Positions 51,163-60,340 of a DNA stretch of 64,000 bases are shown piece by piece. Both the position numbers and the translations under genes were made by a program. The DNA is from Limibacterium fermenti (GTDB lineage: Bacteria; Bacteroidota; Bacteroidia; Bacteroidales; Dysgonomonadaceae). A model generated the notes under the pieces. The model saw only the letters and a program-made list of their open reading frames with translations. It searched no databases and was not told where the DNA came from. The stretch is from positions 248,001 through 312,000 of the forward strand of contig NZ_CP159486.1 of the NCBI RefSeq assembly GCF_041902845.1, written 5' to 3'. Each line of letters begins with the position of its first letter. Within the stretch, counting starts at the first letter, position 1.

Positions 51163-53325
51163 TTAGTTGCTGAATTTAACTGACAAACTGACAAACACAG
51201 TCCTTCCCGGAGATAATGTCGCATAGCTGCTTCCGTAAGGTTTATCATCCACAAAGTTGAAGATATTCTCAATACCGAAACCGGGTTCAAACACAATTCC
51301 GTGAAAACTCTTCAACGTGTGCCTCGAGGTGAAGTTCCATAGTTGATAGGCCCGCGCCCATTCATCCGAAAAATAGCGCTTGCTCTGTAGGCGTCCGTTG
51401 ATATTGAAGTTGGACTTAACCGTTCCCCAATCTTTCGCCCAATTTACATTGACATTACCGGTATGCCGGCTGATGCGTTGCAAATCAGCGCCTGTTTCCA
51501 AATTCTTTGCCTTGACGTAGGCATATCCGCCACCCGCACTCAAACCGGCTCCCATATAATACTCAAAAGAAAAATCCACTCCGCGGATACGCGCCTTATC
51601 CCTGTTGACATATTTGTCCCTTTTGGTGATATTGGCCGGATCGCCCGGTTCGCGCGGGATGCTTTCTTTTTCTATAATATTTTTTACTTCGTTGAGGTAT
51701 CCATTGACCGAAACAGTGAAATTATGGGAATAATATTCAATTCCGGCAGAATAATAATCGGAGGATTCGGGTTTCAAATCGGTATTTCCAAAAGTTATGG
51801 TCGTTTTTCCTTCCGAATAATAATAGAGTTGTTTCAGGTCGGGCGCCCGGAATCCTGCGGCATAGGATGCCCGGAAGTTCATGTTGTCAAGCGAATACAT
51901 GGCCGAAATCTTCGGCGTCAACCGGTTTTTAAATGTTTCGTGGTAAACATACCGGACTCCCGGAACAATCTGTAATCTGTTATTCAAAAGCCTTATCTCA
52001 TCCTGTGCATACAGGGCCGTGTTATAAACGTCTTTTTCCCCTCCCGTCACATCTACATGTTTTAGATAATCAAGCCTGTATTCCGCTCCTACAGACAGCT
52101 TGTTAAATTTTCCCATGCCGAAAACCCCTTTCAGGTTCGCATGGTAGTATTGTTGCCGGCGTACCAACGATTCATCCCCTACCTTATGCGCCTTGTTTTC
52201 ATTTATGTATATTTGAGAATAATCAAAGTTATCCGTATTCATATCAAGGGAGAGGCAGCCATTCTTCTTCAACAGGTATCTTCCGCCCAAACCGGCCGTA
52301 TAATCTTCATACAGCATATTATAATCCGTCACGGTTTTGGGACGTTTAAATTTTTTATCATATAAGCTGCCCTCTGCATATAAACTCAGCTTTTCGGTGG
52401 GCGAAACCGTGAATCTCTGGCTTAGAATGTTTGATTGAAAGCGTTGAGACGTTTGTGCATCCGTATGTACCAATTCGCCGTTTTTATCCAATGTCACGTT
52501 GCTCAACTGCCAGCCGTCCGATTGATTACGTTGGTAAGATGTTGAAGAGCCGAATATTCCAAAATTCAAATCGATATTTGCTCCTTGGGTGAATTGGCCG
52601 TATTCCCCATATCGGGTATTCGAAGTAATATAGGTTTTTTCTTTCCTTTTTTCCGTAATGATATTGATTACGCCGGCGATAGCTTCCGAACCGTACAGGG
52701 AGGATGCCGCTCCTTTCAGAATCTCTATCCGCTTCACATTCGACATGTTAATACGTGCAAGGTCTGTGTTGCCGTTGATGTCGCCGCCCAATTTTTTCCC
52801 ATCCACCAATACCAGGATATAGCGGTTCGATAATCCGTTCAGTTGCATATAAGGACCCATCGCGTTCGGACTGAAAGTCAGTGAAGGCTCCAGGGCTATC
52901 ATTGCATTTTCGAATGAAGGGAAAGCGGCATTTTTCAGTTCTTTTTGTGTAATAGCTTCAATTGCAACCGGAGAGTCTTTCAGTTTCCGGTGTGTCCCCG
53001 TTCCCGTCACCACCACTTCGTTTAGGTTTAAGACTGATTCCGTCAGTCGCAGTACCAGATCAATTCTCGATTCGCCGATCTTTTCGCGAACGGTTTCATA
53101 GTCCAACCGGCTTGCGCGCAAAATATACTCGCCTTCGGGCGCATTAAGCTCAAATCGTCCTTTTTCATCGGTTGCCGTTCCAATGGTCGTTTTTTCCAAC
53201 CGGACATTGACATTGGATACCGCTTGGTTTTTATTATTTACGACTATCCCTTTCAACTTTAGCTGCGCTATAGCATTAACGGATAAACCGCAAACGAATG
53301 CCAACAGTAATAGTTTTGTTTTCAT
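51163..53325 (-). CDS. TonB-dependent receptor, first gene of the cobalamin-riboswitch operon
   Basis: A 720-residue protein with signal peptide (LLLLAFVCGLSVNAIAQ), carboxypeptidase-regulatory-like domain (GIVVNNKNQAVSNVNVRLEK), plug with GAASSLYGSEAIAGVINIIT, and a barrel ending in SVKFSN. It has the same domain plan as the next receptor and recognisable similarity throughout, so the two are paralogs with perhaps different ligands. The stop codon is 65 bases from the next start as chosen here. A long leader of more than 360 bases separates it from the riboswitch. Confidence 0.95.
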   Translation of the reverse strand: MKTKLLLLAFVCGLSVNAIAQLKLKGIVVNNKNQAVSNVNVRLEKTTIGTATDEKGRFELNAPEGEYILRASRLDYETVREKIGESRIDLVLRLTESVLNLNEVVVTGTGTHRKLKDSPVAIEAITQKELKNAAFPSFENAMIALEPSLTFSPNAMGPYMQLNGLSNRYILVLVDGKKLGGDINGNTDLARINMSNVKRIEILKGAASSLYGSEAIAGVINIITEKRKEKTYITSNTRYGEYGQFTQGANIDLNFGIFGSSTSYQRNQSDGWQLSNVTLDKNGELVHTDAQTSQRFQSNILSQRFTVSPTEKLSLYAEGSLYDKKFKRPKTVTDYNMLYEDYTAGLGGRYLLKKNGCLSLDMNTDNFDYSQIYINENKAHKVGDESLVRRQQYYHANLKGVFGMGKFNKLSVGAEYRLDYLKHVDVTGGEKDVYNTALYAQDEIRLLNNRLQIVPGVRYVYHETFKNRLTPKISAMYSLDNMNFRASYAAGFRAPDLKQLYYYSEGKTTITFGNTDLKPESSDYYSAGIEYYSHNFTVSVNGYLNEVKNIIEKESIPREPGDPANITKRDKYVNRDKARIRGVDFSFEYYMGAGLSAGGGYAYVKAKNLETGADLQRISRHTGNVNVNWAKDWGTVKSNFNINGRLQSKRYFSDEWARAYQLWNFTSRHTLKSFHGIVFEPGFGIENIFNFVDDKPYGSSYATLSPGRTVFVSLSVKFSN

Positions 53326-53691
53326 TCTTTTATTCTTGTTCCTCGTTAAACTTGTATGATTGTTTCATACAAGTCCGTCAAAAGCAATATTCTTTAACTT
53401 CCGCAAGTAAGTTTCGTGAGTTGTCGGCTATCCATTAGCATCGCGCGAAGCGCATGATCGGCGGAGCCATTATCCGTGACGCGCGCACTGTCGCCGCAAG
53501 CAATTATCCGCGACGCGTTTTAGAGGGTTGACACAACCTGCGAAACTTTAAATTAATAAATGCCTTCGGAAAGAATAAAATCAGAAATACATGTTAAAGA
53601 TGCGTCGCATGCCTTGAAAGGTAAATTCAAAGGGGACGTTTGTAAGTGATGTGTATCAGCTTTATTCCGCGAAAGCTTTATAACTAATATC
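53326..53691 (-). other. Long leader between riboswitch and first receptor
   Basis: 366 bases with no gene. It contains two copies of ATTATCCG.GACGCG (about 53470 and 53506), a distant GTTTCG/CGAAAC pairing and G+C-rich dyads. It is much longer than usual for a riboswitch-controlled gene, so a second control element or a terminator/antiterminator system is possible. Confidence 0.4.
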
Positions 53692-53880
53692 CTTCCGGCA
53701 GGTTTTCTGACTTGCTCCATCTTTGAACGGCCTTCCCTTTTCCGATGGAAAAAGTGGACTGTTGGTAATGTTCAAAGACTCTTTGCGGAGCTTACAGCAG
53801 CGGGTCTGTTCAGGATTTTCACCTGATTCCCTCTCGTCACGCTTTGAAAAAATAAAGGTGACTCACCGAAATTGAATACG
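53692..53880 (-). ncRNA. Cobalamin riboswitch
   Basis: Reading the minus strand from 53880 to 53692, the RNA has an AGGGAATCAGGTGAAAATCC stem-loop near 53815-53840, then CAGACCCGCTGCTGTAAG near 53800. It closes with the B12 box GCAAGTCAGAAAACCTGCC near 53695-53717. These are the core motifs of class I/II cobalamin riboswitches in the right order. On binding cobalamin it would reduce expression of the two receptors and the CbiK lipoprotein downstream on the same strand. The 5' limit is approximate. Confidence 0.92.
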
Positions 53881-54028
53881 AAGTTAGCTAAATTTTAGAT
53901 ATTCACAAGCAGATGTATATAAAAATAAAAAGATTTAAAATATTCGAAGTCCTCTGTCGGCGATCAGTAATCAGCCTGCAAATCCCCGGACAGAACACGC
54001 TGTTGGAAGCTCTGTTGCAGGCCGGAAA

Positions 54029-55426
54029 CTAATTGTTTTGCGTACGTATCCAGTTAGTAATATCTTCGAGCACTTGCGGGGAAAGGGTTTGTTCTATCCG
54101 TGCATATTCATCCACATAACCGGTTTGGCTTTCCTGAAACAAATGGTTCAGTCTGGGATACGACCGGACGGTGACATGCTTGTTTCCTCCCTTTTGTAAA
54201 GCCGTGGCAATACCTTGGAGGTTTTGCGCAGCCGATACTTGCCGGTCGTTTTCTCCATTAAGTGCCAGCACGGGACATTTCACTTTCAGAAGATAATCGG
54301 AAGGATTGAGCGCCAGAAAATGACGATACCAGGGAGAGAGGAATCCTTTTAAGTTACTGCGAATAAATTTATCTTTGTCGATTCCCTGTTTAGATTGGGG
54401 CGGAAGTCCTTCCCAAAGCCGGATAAGTTGGCTGCGCAAGACCGTGGTATCGGGTAGCGCGTCCGGCCGGCGGCTAAGGCTTTCGAAAATCTCCCTGTTG
54501 CTCCTTTGTAATTTTTCAATGTCTTCCGTTTTCAGGTTCTGTTGCGTCATCGATACTTCATTCTGGTAAAGAATGACTTCAATTCCTTTCACACCCGTCC
54601 CGGCCATCAAAACAATGGCCTTGATAGCGTCGTCTTGTGCCGCTACCATTGGGGCGATTACTCCTCCTTCGCTATGGCCGATAAGAGCGACTTTTCCCCG
54701 ATCGATATCTTTCCGCTCCCGTAAAAAACGAACTGCTGCGGCCGCATCTTGAGCAAAATCGAAAGTGAGGGCATGCGCATAATCACCTGTCGAAGCGCCG
54801 ATGCCTCGCTTATCGTAACGAAGCACCGCAAATCCGTGGCGGGTAAGATGACCGGCGAGCACAAGGAACGGTTTATGCCCGAAGATTGTTTCGTCGCGGT
54901 CATTGGGACCGCTACCCGCAATCAATACTACCGCCGGAAAAGGCCCTTGTCCTTTCGGTAAGGTAAGCGTTCCGGCCAGCGTTACTCCGGCATCGTTATT
55001 TCGAAAGGTAACATCCTTTACATCATACGGAAAAGGAGGGTGGGGATTTTGCGGACGATTCATGGTCGGATAAGCGTCTTGTTCGCTCCGTTTCAGTACG
55101 AGAGGAAGTTGCAACCCGCCTTGCCGGAAGATGCCGTTAATAGAATCATTGGCAAGGGTGCCGGAGTAGGACAGTCCCAATTGACCTGCCGACAGTTCGA
55201 GGTGGTTTCCGTCGAAAGCGACGCGGCTTGTAGGTAATCCGAATCCGCCTTGGTCGGGGCTGTCCATGGTGGCCGAATAACCGTCTGCTGTTTTTTCTAT
55301 ATGGAACACTAACTTTAGAGAAATGCCTTGAATGGGAAGAGTACCTACCCAATTTCCGGTGATGTCTTGCGCCCATGCTCCGGTACATACGAGCAAAGCG
55401 GCGATAAAGAATAAAATCTTTTTCAT
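54029..55426 (-). CDS. Exported alpha/beta hydrolase
   Basis: A 465-residue protein with a signal peptide (FFIAALLVCTGAWAQ), an N-terminal beta-rich lipocalin-like region (about 20-115) and an alpha/beta hydrolase domain. The domain carries the oxyanion region VVLIAGSGPNDRDETIFGHK, nucleophile GHSEGG (about residues 250-255), Asp in NGENDRQ (about 396-402) and His in RLNHLFQ (about 425-431). The substrate is unknown. It lies 6 bases after the membrane-protein gene and 43 bases or more from the B12 operon, on the same strand. Confidence 0.92.
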   Translation of the reverse strand: MKKILFFIAALLVCTGAWAQDITGNWVGTLPIQGISLKLVFHIEKTADGYSATMDSPDQGGFGLPTSRVAFDGNHLELSAGQLGLSYSGTLANDSINGIFRQGGLQLPLVLKRSEQDAYPTMNRPQNPHPPFPYDVKDVTFRNNDAGVTLAGTLTLPKGQGPFPAVVLIAGSGPNDRDETIFGHKPFLVLAGHLTRHGFAVLRYDKRGIGASTGDYAHALTFDFAQDAAAAVRFLRERKDIDRGKVALIGHSEGGVIAPMVAAQDDAIKAIVLMAGTGVKGIEVILYQNEVSMTQQNLKTEDIEKLQRSNREIFESLSRRPDALPDTTVLRSQLIRLWEGLPPQSKQGIDKDKFIRSNLKGFLSPWYRHFLALNPSDYLLKVKCPVLALNGENDRQVSAAQNLQGIATALQKGGNKHVTVRSYPRLNHLFQESQTGYVDEYARIEQTLSPQVLEDITNWIRTQNN

Positions 55427-55432
55427 TTTGGG

Positions 55433-56371
55433 TTAAAATAATTTCGGTTTTACGTGCAAGCCGCTAATATTTGTATTTTCATCGAAAGTTAATTGTAGAA
55501 CAAAAGAAATTCGTTCGAATTTGGCGGTTGTTTCGGTCACTACGAGCTCTCCTTTTGTCGAAACCGACGTGTCGTCTTCGAAGCCTTGAAAGCGTCCGAA
55601 TTGTTTTTGTAAGCCGTTCCACGTCGATTCTAAATCCTTTACGGGCAATTGCGCAAGCATTTCGTCGTTAAAAAGCGAGGTAATGCTTTCATTAATGTCG
55701 TTTTCAGCAAAAAAACCGGTGATTTCTTTCGTTCGGGCTAATACTTTCTCTTCCTGTTCCGTAAGAGGACCTTGGGTTCGTATTTCTTTTTGCGGGTTTC
55801 CCAACGCTTCTTTCACGACCAGTTGATTGATACCGAACGCTGAGGCCTCGGCGATAAACAGTGTTATGACAAAGGTGATGATGTGTACCGGCTTCGTCAG
55901 ATTGGTGGATACGGCAAATGCCCGGTACATCCAATAGAGCGAAAGCCCGATAAAAACCAGTGTGACCAGTGCGAACAAAAAGATTGCGCTCAGATTGATG
56001 GATGACAAATCGGCTATGCGCCGAAACGCCGGCACAAATCCGGTGAATGCGAGAAAGAAAAACGGTATTTCGGCAAACGCCAGCGTTCCCGCCAGATCCA
56101 CCAAACGAAACTGTCCGGCACGCGCCACTTTTGCGGCAATCCACGCGATCAACACCAAGACAATCCACGAAACAACCTGAACGGTGATGCCGTATAAGAA
56201 CGAGTGGAAATAGAGATGTACATCCACTACCCCGTCGAAAGCGACTCCGGCGATGCTTCCTGCAAAAGAGGTGGCGGCCATCATGATCAATCCGATGAAC
56301 AACGCTTTTCCTCCGGCAATCTTTTCAAAAGGATTGATGAAAAATCGAATGATTGATGAGTTATTTTTCAT
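55433..56371 (-). CDS. YIP1-family membrane protein with C-terminal DUF3887 domain
   Basis: A 312-residue protein with five or six membrane segments in the first 195 residues, in the YIP1 style (FEKIAGGKALFIGLIMMAAT at the start). A soluble DUF3887 domain follows at about 210-312 (FFAENDINESITSLFNDEML, then TWNGLQKQFGRFQGFEDDTS). DUF3887 domains bind ligands or are often fused to hydrolases, and here a hydrolase follows in the operon. The stop of the DUF2089 gene overlaps its start by 11 bases. Confidence 0.9.
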   Translation of the reverse strand: MKNNSSIIRFFINPFEKIAGGKALFIGLIMMAATSFAGSIAGVAFDGVVDVHLYFHSFLYGITVQVVSWIVLVLIAWIAAKVARAGQFRLVDLAGTLAFAEIPFFFLAFTGFVPAFRRIADLSSINLSAIFLFALVTLVFIGLSLYWMYRAFAVSTNLTKPVHIITFVITLFIAEASAFGINQLVVKEALGNPQKEIRTQGPLTEQEEKVLARTKEITGFFAENDINESITSLFNDEMLAQLPVKDLESTWNGLQKQFGRFQGFEDDTSVSTKGELVVTETTAKFERISFVLQLTFDENTNISGLHVKPKLF

Positions 56372-56627
56372 TTTCTGTCATTTTAAGTATAATGTTATTT
56401 AAAAGATTCCTTACAGTAGGGTAACTCAAGGAGAGTTCTTTAGCCATCTCTTTGAGGCTCCCGCTCGATTTTACGAATTTAATGATGAAGTCCTGATCGG
56501 CGGGCGACAGCCGCGCGAGCAATGGTAATTCGTATAATCCCGTCACTTCGGTGCTACACGATTCACAAACCAGACTTTTTACTTTGAGTTGTTTTCCACA
56601 ACTGGGACAATTACACGGAAGTATCAT
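56361..56627 (-). CDS. DUF2089-family regulator
   Basis: An 88-residue protein with a zinc-ribbon-like start (CNCPSCGKQLKVKSLVCESC, four cysteines in CxxC pairs) and a helix-turn-helix region (LARLSPADQDFIIKFVKSSG, SLKEMAKELSLSYPTVRNLL). The pattern matches DUF2089 proteins, which look like small regulators. It is the first gene of a three-gene operon with a membrane protein and a hydrolase, and overlaps the membrane-protein gene by 11 bases. Confidence 0.88.
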   Translation of the reverse strand: MILPCNCPSCGKQLKVKSLVCESCSTEVTGLYELPLLARLSPADQDFIIKFVKSSGSLKEMAKELSLSYPTVRNLLNNIILKMTENEK

Positions 56628-56769
56628 TTCTTTTTTTGCACAAAGATAAGGTGTTTTTCATTTTAATCAAGAATAAAATCAATAAAATTGATAAATGACT
56701 TAATATTATTAAGAATATAGTTGGTGTTTATATGTTTTTCTCAATCTCCAATCTCTATCTTCCATTACC

Positions 56770-57243
56770 TCATTCATGATGATACGGTTCGTTGCGTAAG
56801 ATTGTCATGGCCCTATACAGTTGTTCGGTAAACACGAGCCGCACCATTTGATGAGTAAAGGTCATTCGAGACAGTGAAAGCTTCTCGTTTGCTAAACGAT
56901 ACACTTCTTCCGAAAATCCGTACGGTCCGCCGGCAATAAACACCAACCGTTTGGGTACCGACAGGCTTTTCTTCTCAATAAATCGGGCAAACTCCATCGA
57001 CGTATATTCTTTACCCTTGTCATCAAGCAGTACGATATGATCTCCCGGCTGAAGCATTTGCACGATACTTTTGCCTTCTTGTACTTTTTGCTCTTTTTGG
57101 GGTAATTTAGACGATTGTTTGCCCGGTGGCAACACTTCCGCTTCGAAAGAAAGATAAAAATTGATTTTCTTGCCGTATGCATGGATGGCTGCAGCAAAAA
57201 GAGCATCATCGGCTTTGCCCATGGAGTAAAAAACAATCTTCAT
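56770..57243 (-). CDS. rlmH: 23S rRNA (pseudouridine-1915-N3)-methyltransferase RlmH
   Basis: From ATG 57241-57243 the product is 157 residues: MKIVFYSMGKADDALFAAAI, FYLSFEAEVLPPGKQSSKLP, HIVLLDDKGKEYTSMEFARF, FIAGGPYGFSEEVY (the SPOUT knot) and the C-terminal MTFTHQMVRLVFTEQLYRAM. RlmH methylates pseudouridine in helix 69 of the ribosome. The length is normal. A -7 element TATATTTG on the minus strand lies at 57290-57297. Confidence 0.97.
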   Translation of the reverse strand: MKIVFYSMGKADDALFAAAIHAYGKKINFYLSFEAEVLPPGKQSSKLPQKEQKVQEGKSIVQMLQPGDHIVLLDDKGKEYTSMEFARFIEKKSLSVPKRLVFIAGGPYGFSEEVYRLANEKLSLSRMTFTHQMVRLVFTEQLYRAMTILRNEPYHHE

Positions 57244-57289
57244 TTTCTTCTTAAATCGGTCTTTATAATAAAAAAGCATTTAATTCCTG

Positions 57290-57297
57290 CAAATATA
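57290..57297 (-). promoter_or_regulatory. -7 element of rlmH
   Basis: TATATTTG on the minus strand, 46 bases before the rlmH start. A plus-strand TACTTTTG (57311-57318), 92 bases before nadC, could be the opposite promoter. Confidence 0.45.
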
Positions 57298-57410
57298 CTT
57301 GTTTATTTTATACTTTTGTGAATTCTTTTAGAATGACGAATTTTTTGCATCACAAAATGTACGGTTCGTAATATAGCAGGAAATATTTCTGCTTTTCGTT
57401 TAAATATTTT

Positions 57411-58256
57411 ATGAAAGTAACAGAATTAACAGATGCGCTTATTGACTTGGCGTTAGCTGAAGATATAGGCGATGGCGACCACACCACTCTCAGTTGTATC
57501 CCTATTCAAGCGATCGGACAATCCAAGCTTTTAATTAAGCAGCACGGCATATTGGCCGGCGTGGATGTTGCCCTGGAGGTGTTCCAACGGGTCGATCCTG
57601 ATTTGCAGGTCGAGGTCTTTCTGAACGACGGAGCCGAAATCCATCGCGGGGATGTGGCTTTTATCGTGTCGGGTAGTGTGCGCTCTATCTTACAAGCCGA
57701 ACGCCTCGTGTTGAACATCATGCAACGGATGAGCGGCATTGCCACCGTCACGCATCGATATGTGAGACAACTCGAAGGAACTTCGGCCAAAGTATTGGAT
57801 ACCCGAAAAACTACCCCCGGTATGCGTATGCTCGAGAAACAGGCGGTGAAGATTGGCGGAGGTACCAATCATCGTATCGGACTTTTCGACATGATTCTGC
57901 TGAAAGATAATCATGTCGATTTTGCCGGAGGAATAGAGAAGGCTATCCTCAGTGCACAGCATTATCTGAAAGAAAATAATAAAAAACTGAAGATCGAGGT
58001 CGAAGTCCGGAATTTTGACGAACTCGATGAGGCCTTGCGTACGGGAGGTATCGACCGTATCATGCTCGATAACTTTACGCCCGCGAATACGCGCCGTGCA
58101 GTGGAGTTGGTCGATCGCCGCGTGGAGCTTGAATCTTCCGGCGGAATTACATTTGATACGATCCGTGAGTATGCCCTTGCCGGCGTCGATTATATTTCGG
58201 TAGGCGCGCTTACACACTCGGTCGATAGTTTAGATATGAGTCTTAAAGCACTTTAA
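57411..58256 (+). CDS. nadC: Nicotinate-nucleotide diphosphorylase (carboxylating)
   Basis: A 281-residue protein with the quinolinate phosphoribosyltransferase signature: LALAEDIGDGDHTTLSCIPI, ERLVLNIMQRMSGIATVTHR, LDTRKTTPGMRMLEKQAVKI, GGGTNHRIGLFDMILLKDNH and ELESSGGITFDTIREYALAG. It makes nicotinate mononucleotide from quinolinate in NAD synthesis. The length is normal. It is the first of a closely spaced group (nadC, dCMP deaminase, S41 protease, MTHFS). Confidence 0.98.
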   Translation: MKVTELTDALIDLALAEDIGDGDHTTLSCIPIQAIGQSKLLIKQHGILAGVDVALEVFQRVDPDLQVEVFLNDGAEIHRGDVAFIVSGSVRSILQAERLVLNIMQRMSGIATVTHRYVRQLEGTSAKVLDTRKTTPGMRMLEKQAVKIGGGTNHRIGLFDMILLKDNHVDFAGGIEKAILSAQHYLKENNKKLKIEVEVRNFDELDEALRTGGIDRIMLDNFTPANTRRAVELVDRRVELESSGGITFDTIREYALAGVDYISVGALTHSVDSLDMSLKAL

Positions 58257-58262
58257 ATCGAA

Positions 58263-58697
58263 ATGAATACGAATAAAGATAAACAAGAACTGCTTGATCA
58301 GCGTTATATGCGTATGGCTTTTATTTGGGCGGAAAACTCTTATTGTAAACGCCGTAAGGTCGGAGCATTGCTCGTAAAAAATAAGATGATTATTTCCGAT
58401 GGATATAATGGAACGCCATCGGGATTTGAAAATATTTGTGAAGATGAAGGTGGCGTCACTAAACCGTATGTGCTGCACGCCGAGGCGAATGCAATTACAA
58501 AAGTGGCGCGTTCGAACAATAGTAGTGAAGGGGCCACTCTTTATATTACCAGCTCGCCTTGCATCGAGTGTGCCAAATTAATTATACAGGCGGGGATCGC
58601 GCGCGTGGTCTATGCCGATGCGTACCGCTTGAGCGATGGGATTGAACTGCTTCAAAGGGCAGGTATTGAAATCCTGGCAGTTGAATTAGAAAAATAA
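58263..58697 (+). CDS. dCMP deaminase family protein
   Basis: A 144-residue zinc enzyme. HAEANAI (about residues 72-78) and SSPCIECAK (about 101-109) supply His, the catalytic Glu and two Cys ligands. The N-terminal CKRRKVGALLVKNKMIISDG and NGTPSGFENICED segments are those of the ComEB/dCMP deaminase group. The enzyme turns dCMP into dUMP for thymidylate synthesis. It is 6 bases from nadC. Confidence 0.95.
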   Translation: MNTNKDKQELLDQRYMRMAFIWAENSYCKRRKVGALLVKNKMIISDGYNGTPSGFENICEDEGGVTKPYVLHAEANAITKVARSNNSSEGATLYITSSPCIECAKLIIQAGIARVVYADAYRLSDGIELLQRAGIEILAVELEK

Positions 58698-58711
58698 ATA
58701 CAACACGTAAA

Positions 58712-60340
58712 ATGGATTCGGGAAAGAAAGTTAAAATATGGCTCCCTTTGTGGGTAGCGTTAGGGATTGCCCTGGGACTGTTTATCGGTAGCCGGTTTGC
58801 TCAATTCGGCAATACCGGAAAAATAGATGGTGCCGGAAAGATTGATGCGTTACTCAATTATATCGACCGGTCGTATGTCGATACGGTAAATATGCGACTC
58901 TTGGTTGAAGAGGCGCTCCCAAATATTGTACAACAGCTTGATCCGCACTCGGTGTACATTTCTGCCAACGAAATGAAACGTGTCAATAACGATCTGGAAG
59001 GGCATTTCTCGGGTATCGGCGTTTCGTTTTATCTTTTAAGGGATACGATTGTCGTTACTGGTATCGTGCCGGGGGGCCCCTCCGAAGCAGCCGGCATACA
59101 ACAATGGGATCGTATTGTGACGGTTGATGATTCTCTTCTTGTAGGAAAAGGTCTCGACAACGACAAAGTCCTTAAGGCTTTGCGGGGCGAGAAAGGTTCG
59201 GAAGTGAAACTGGGGGTCGTACGTGACGACAATCCCCAACTCATTGATCTGGTTATTACCCGCGATGATATTCCTGTTAGCACCGTGCAGGCTGCTTATA
59301 TGCTGAGCGATGCGGTGGGCTTTATAAAAATCGGCTCTTTTGGCTTTAATACTTTCCGGGAATTTATTTCTGCTATTTCAAAGCTCAAAAGTATGGGAGC
59401 GCGCGGCTTCGTGGTCGATTTGCGTGGAAATGAAGGAGGTCCGCTCGATATCGTCGTGGCCATGGTGAATGAATTTCTCGGCAAAGGCGAACTGATTGTC
59501 TATTCCGAGGGACGGAACTTTCCCCGCACCGATAATTATGCAAATGGCACCGGAACCTGCAAAGACGATGATATTGTGATTCTGATTGATGAACTGAGCG
59601 CTTCGGCCAGCGAAATCTTTGCCGGGGCTATTCAGGATCATGACCGCGGCTTAATTATTGGTCGGCGTTCTTTTGGAAAAGGATTGGTGCAGAGTCAGCG
59701 CTCTTTCCCCGATGGCTCGGCTGTGCGGTTAACTGTGGCGCGCTATTATACGGCCTCCGGACGCTCTATTCAGCGCACTTATCAACGGGGCAAGTTTCAA
59801 GAGTATGAGATGGAGGCTCTTAATCGGTACCTGCAAGGGGATTATGCAAATGTCGACACGACGGGCACCATGGAACCTTTTAAAACGCTTGGAGGACGCA
59901 TGGTTTACGGCGGACATGGCATCATGCCCGATATTTTTGTTCCCCGCGATACGGTTGGTTATAATTCGTATTACAACACCATCGTCAATAAAGGACTTTT
60001 GCAGGAATATGCGATTATTTATTCCGATATGAACCGCAATAAGCTCAAAGAGTTTGATAACTGGGAAGAGTTGCATCATTATTTAACGAGGCAACCGTTA
60101 TTGTTAAATGTGGTGAGCTATGCCGATAACAACGGCGTTCGTAGAAGGCCCTATTATATTCAGGAATCGAGTGAGTTGATAGAATCTCAATTGGAAGCGC
60201 TTATTGTTCGTAACTTTTTTGGAGAGGAGGCTTTCTATTTGGCTTTCCTTAAAAAGGATCCTCTTATACGAAAAGCAATTCAATTGATTGAAACCGGCAA
60301 AGCTACTCCGGTGGCCGTTGTGAAGGGAGAGTATGTCTGA
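58712..60340 (+). CDS. S41 family C-terminal processing protease
   Basis: A 542-residue protein with one N-terminal membrane anchor (about 10-25). A PDZ domain is at about 90-170 (GHFSGIGVSFYLLRDTIVVT, VPGGPSEAAGIQQWDRIVTV), and an S41 protease domain has the catalytic Ser in ELSASASEIFAGAIQD and Lys in GRRSFGKGLVQSQRSF. The C-terminal 150 residues are unassigned. It is a periplasm-facing Ctp/Prc-type protease. Its stop overlaps the MTHFS gene start by 8 bases. Confidence 0.95.
   Translation: MDSGKKVKIWLPLWVALGIALGLFIGSRFAQFGNTGKIDGAGKIDALLNYIDRSYVDTVNMRLLVEEALPNIVQQLDPHSVYISANEMKRVNNDLEGHFSGIGVSFYLLRDTIVVTGIVPGGPSEAAGIQQWDRIVTVDDSLLVGKGLDNDKVLKALRGEKGSEVKLGVVRDDNPQLIDLVITRDDIPVSTVQAAYMLSDAVGFIKIGSFGFNTFREFISAISKLKSMGARGFVVDLRGNEGGPLDIVVAMVNEFLGKGELIVYSEGRNFPRTDNYANGTGTCKDDDIVILIDELSASASEIFAGAIQDHDRGLIIGRRSFGKGLVQSQRSFPDGSAVRLTVARYYTASGRSIQRTYQRGKFQEYEMEALNRYLQGDYANVDTTGTMEPFKTLGGRMVYGGHGIMPDIFVPRDTVGYNSYYNTIVNKGLLQEYAIIYSDMNRNKLKEFDNWEELHHYLTRQPLLLNVVSYADNNGVRRRPYYIQESSELIESQLEALIVRNFFGEEAFYLAFLKKDPLIRKAIQLIETGKATPVAVVKGEYV

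Noticed and set aside
47722..53325. Operon as a heme-only uptake system because of the IhtB-like lipoprotein
   Set aside because: The upstream cobalamin riboswitch is on the same strand with standard core motifs, so a corrinoid link is better supported. Heme remains possible as a ligand.
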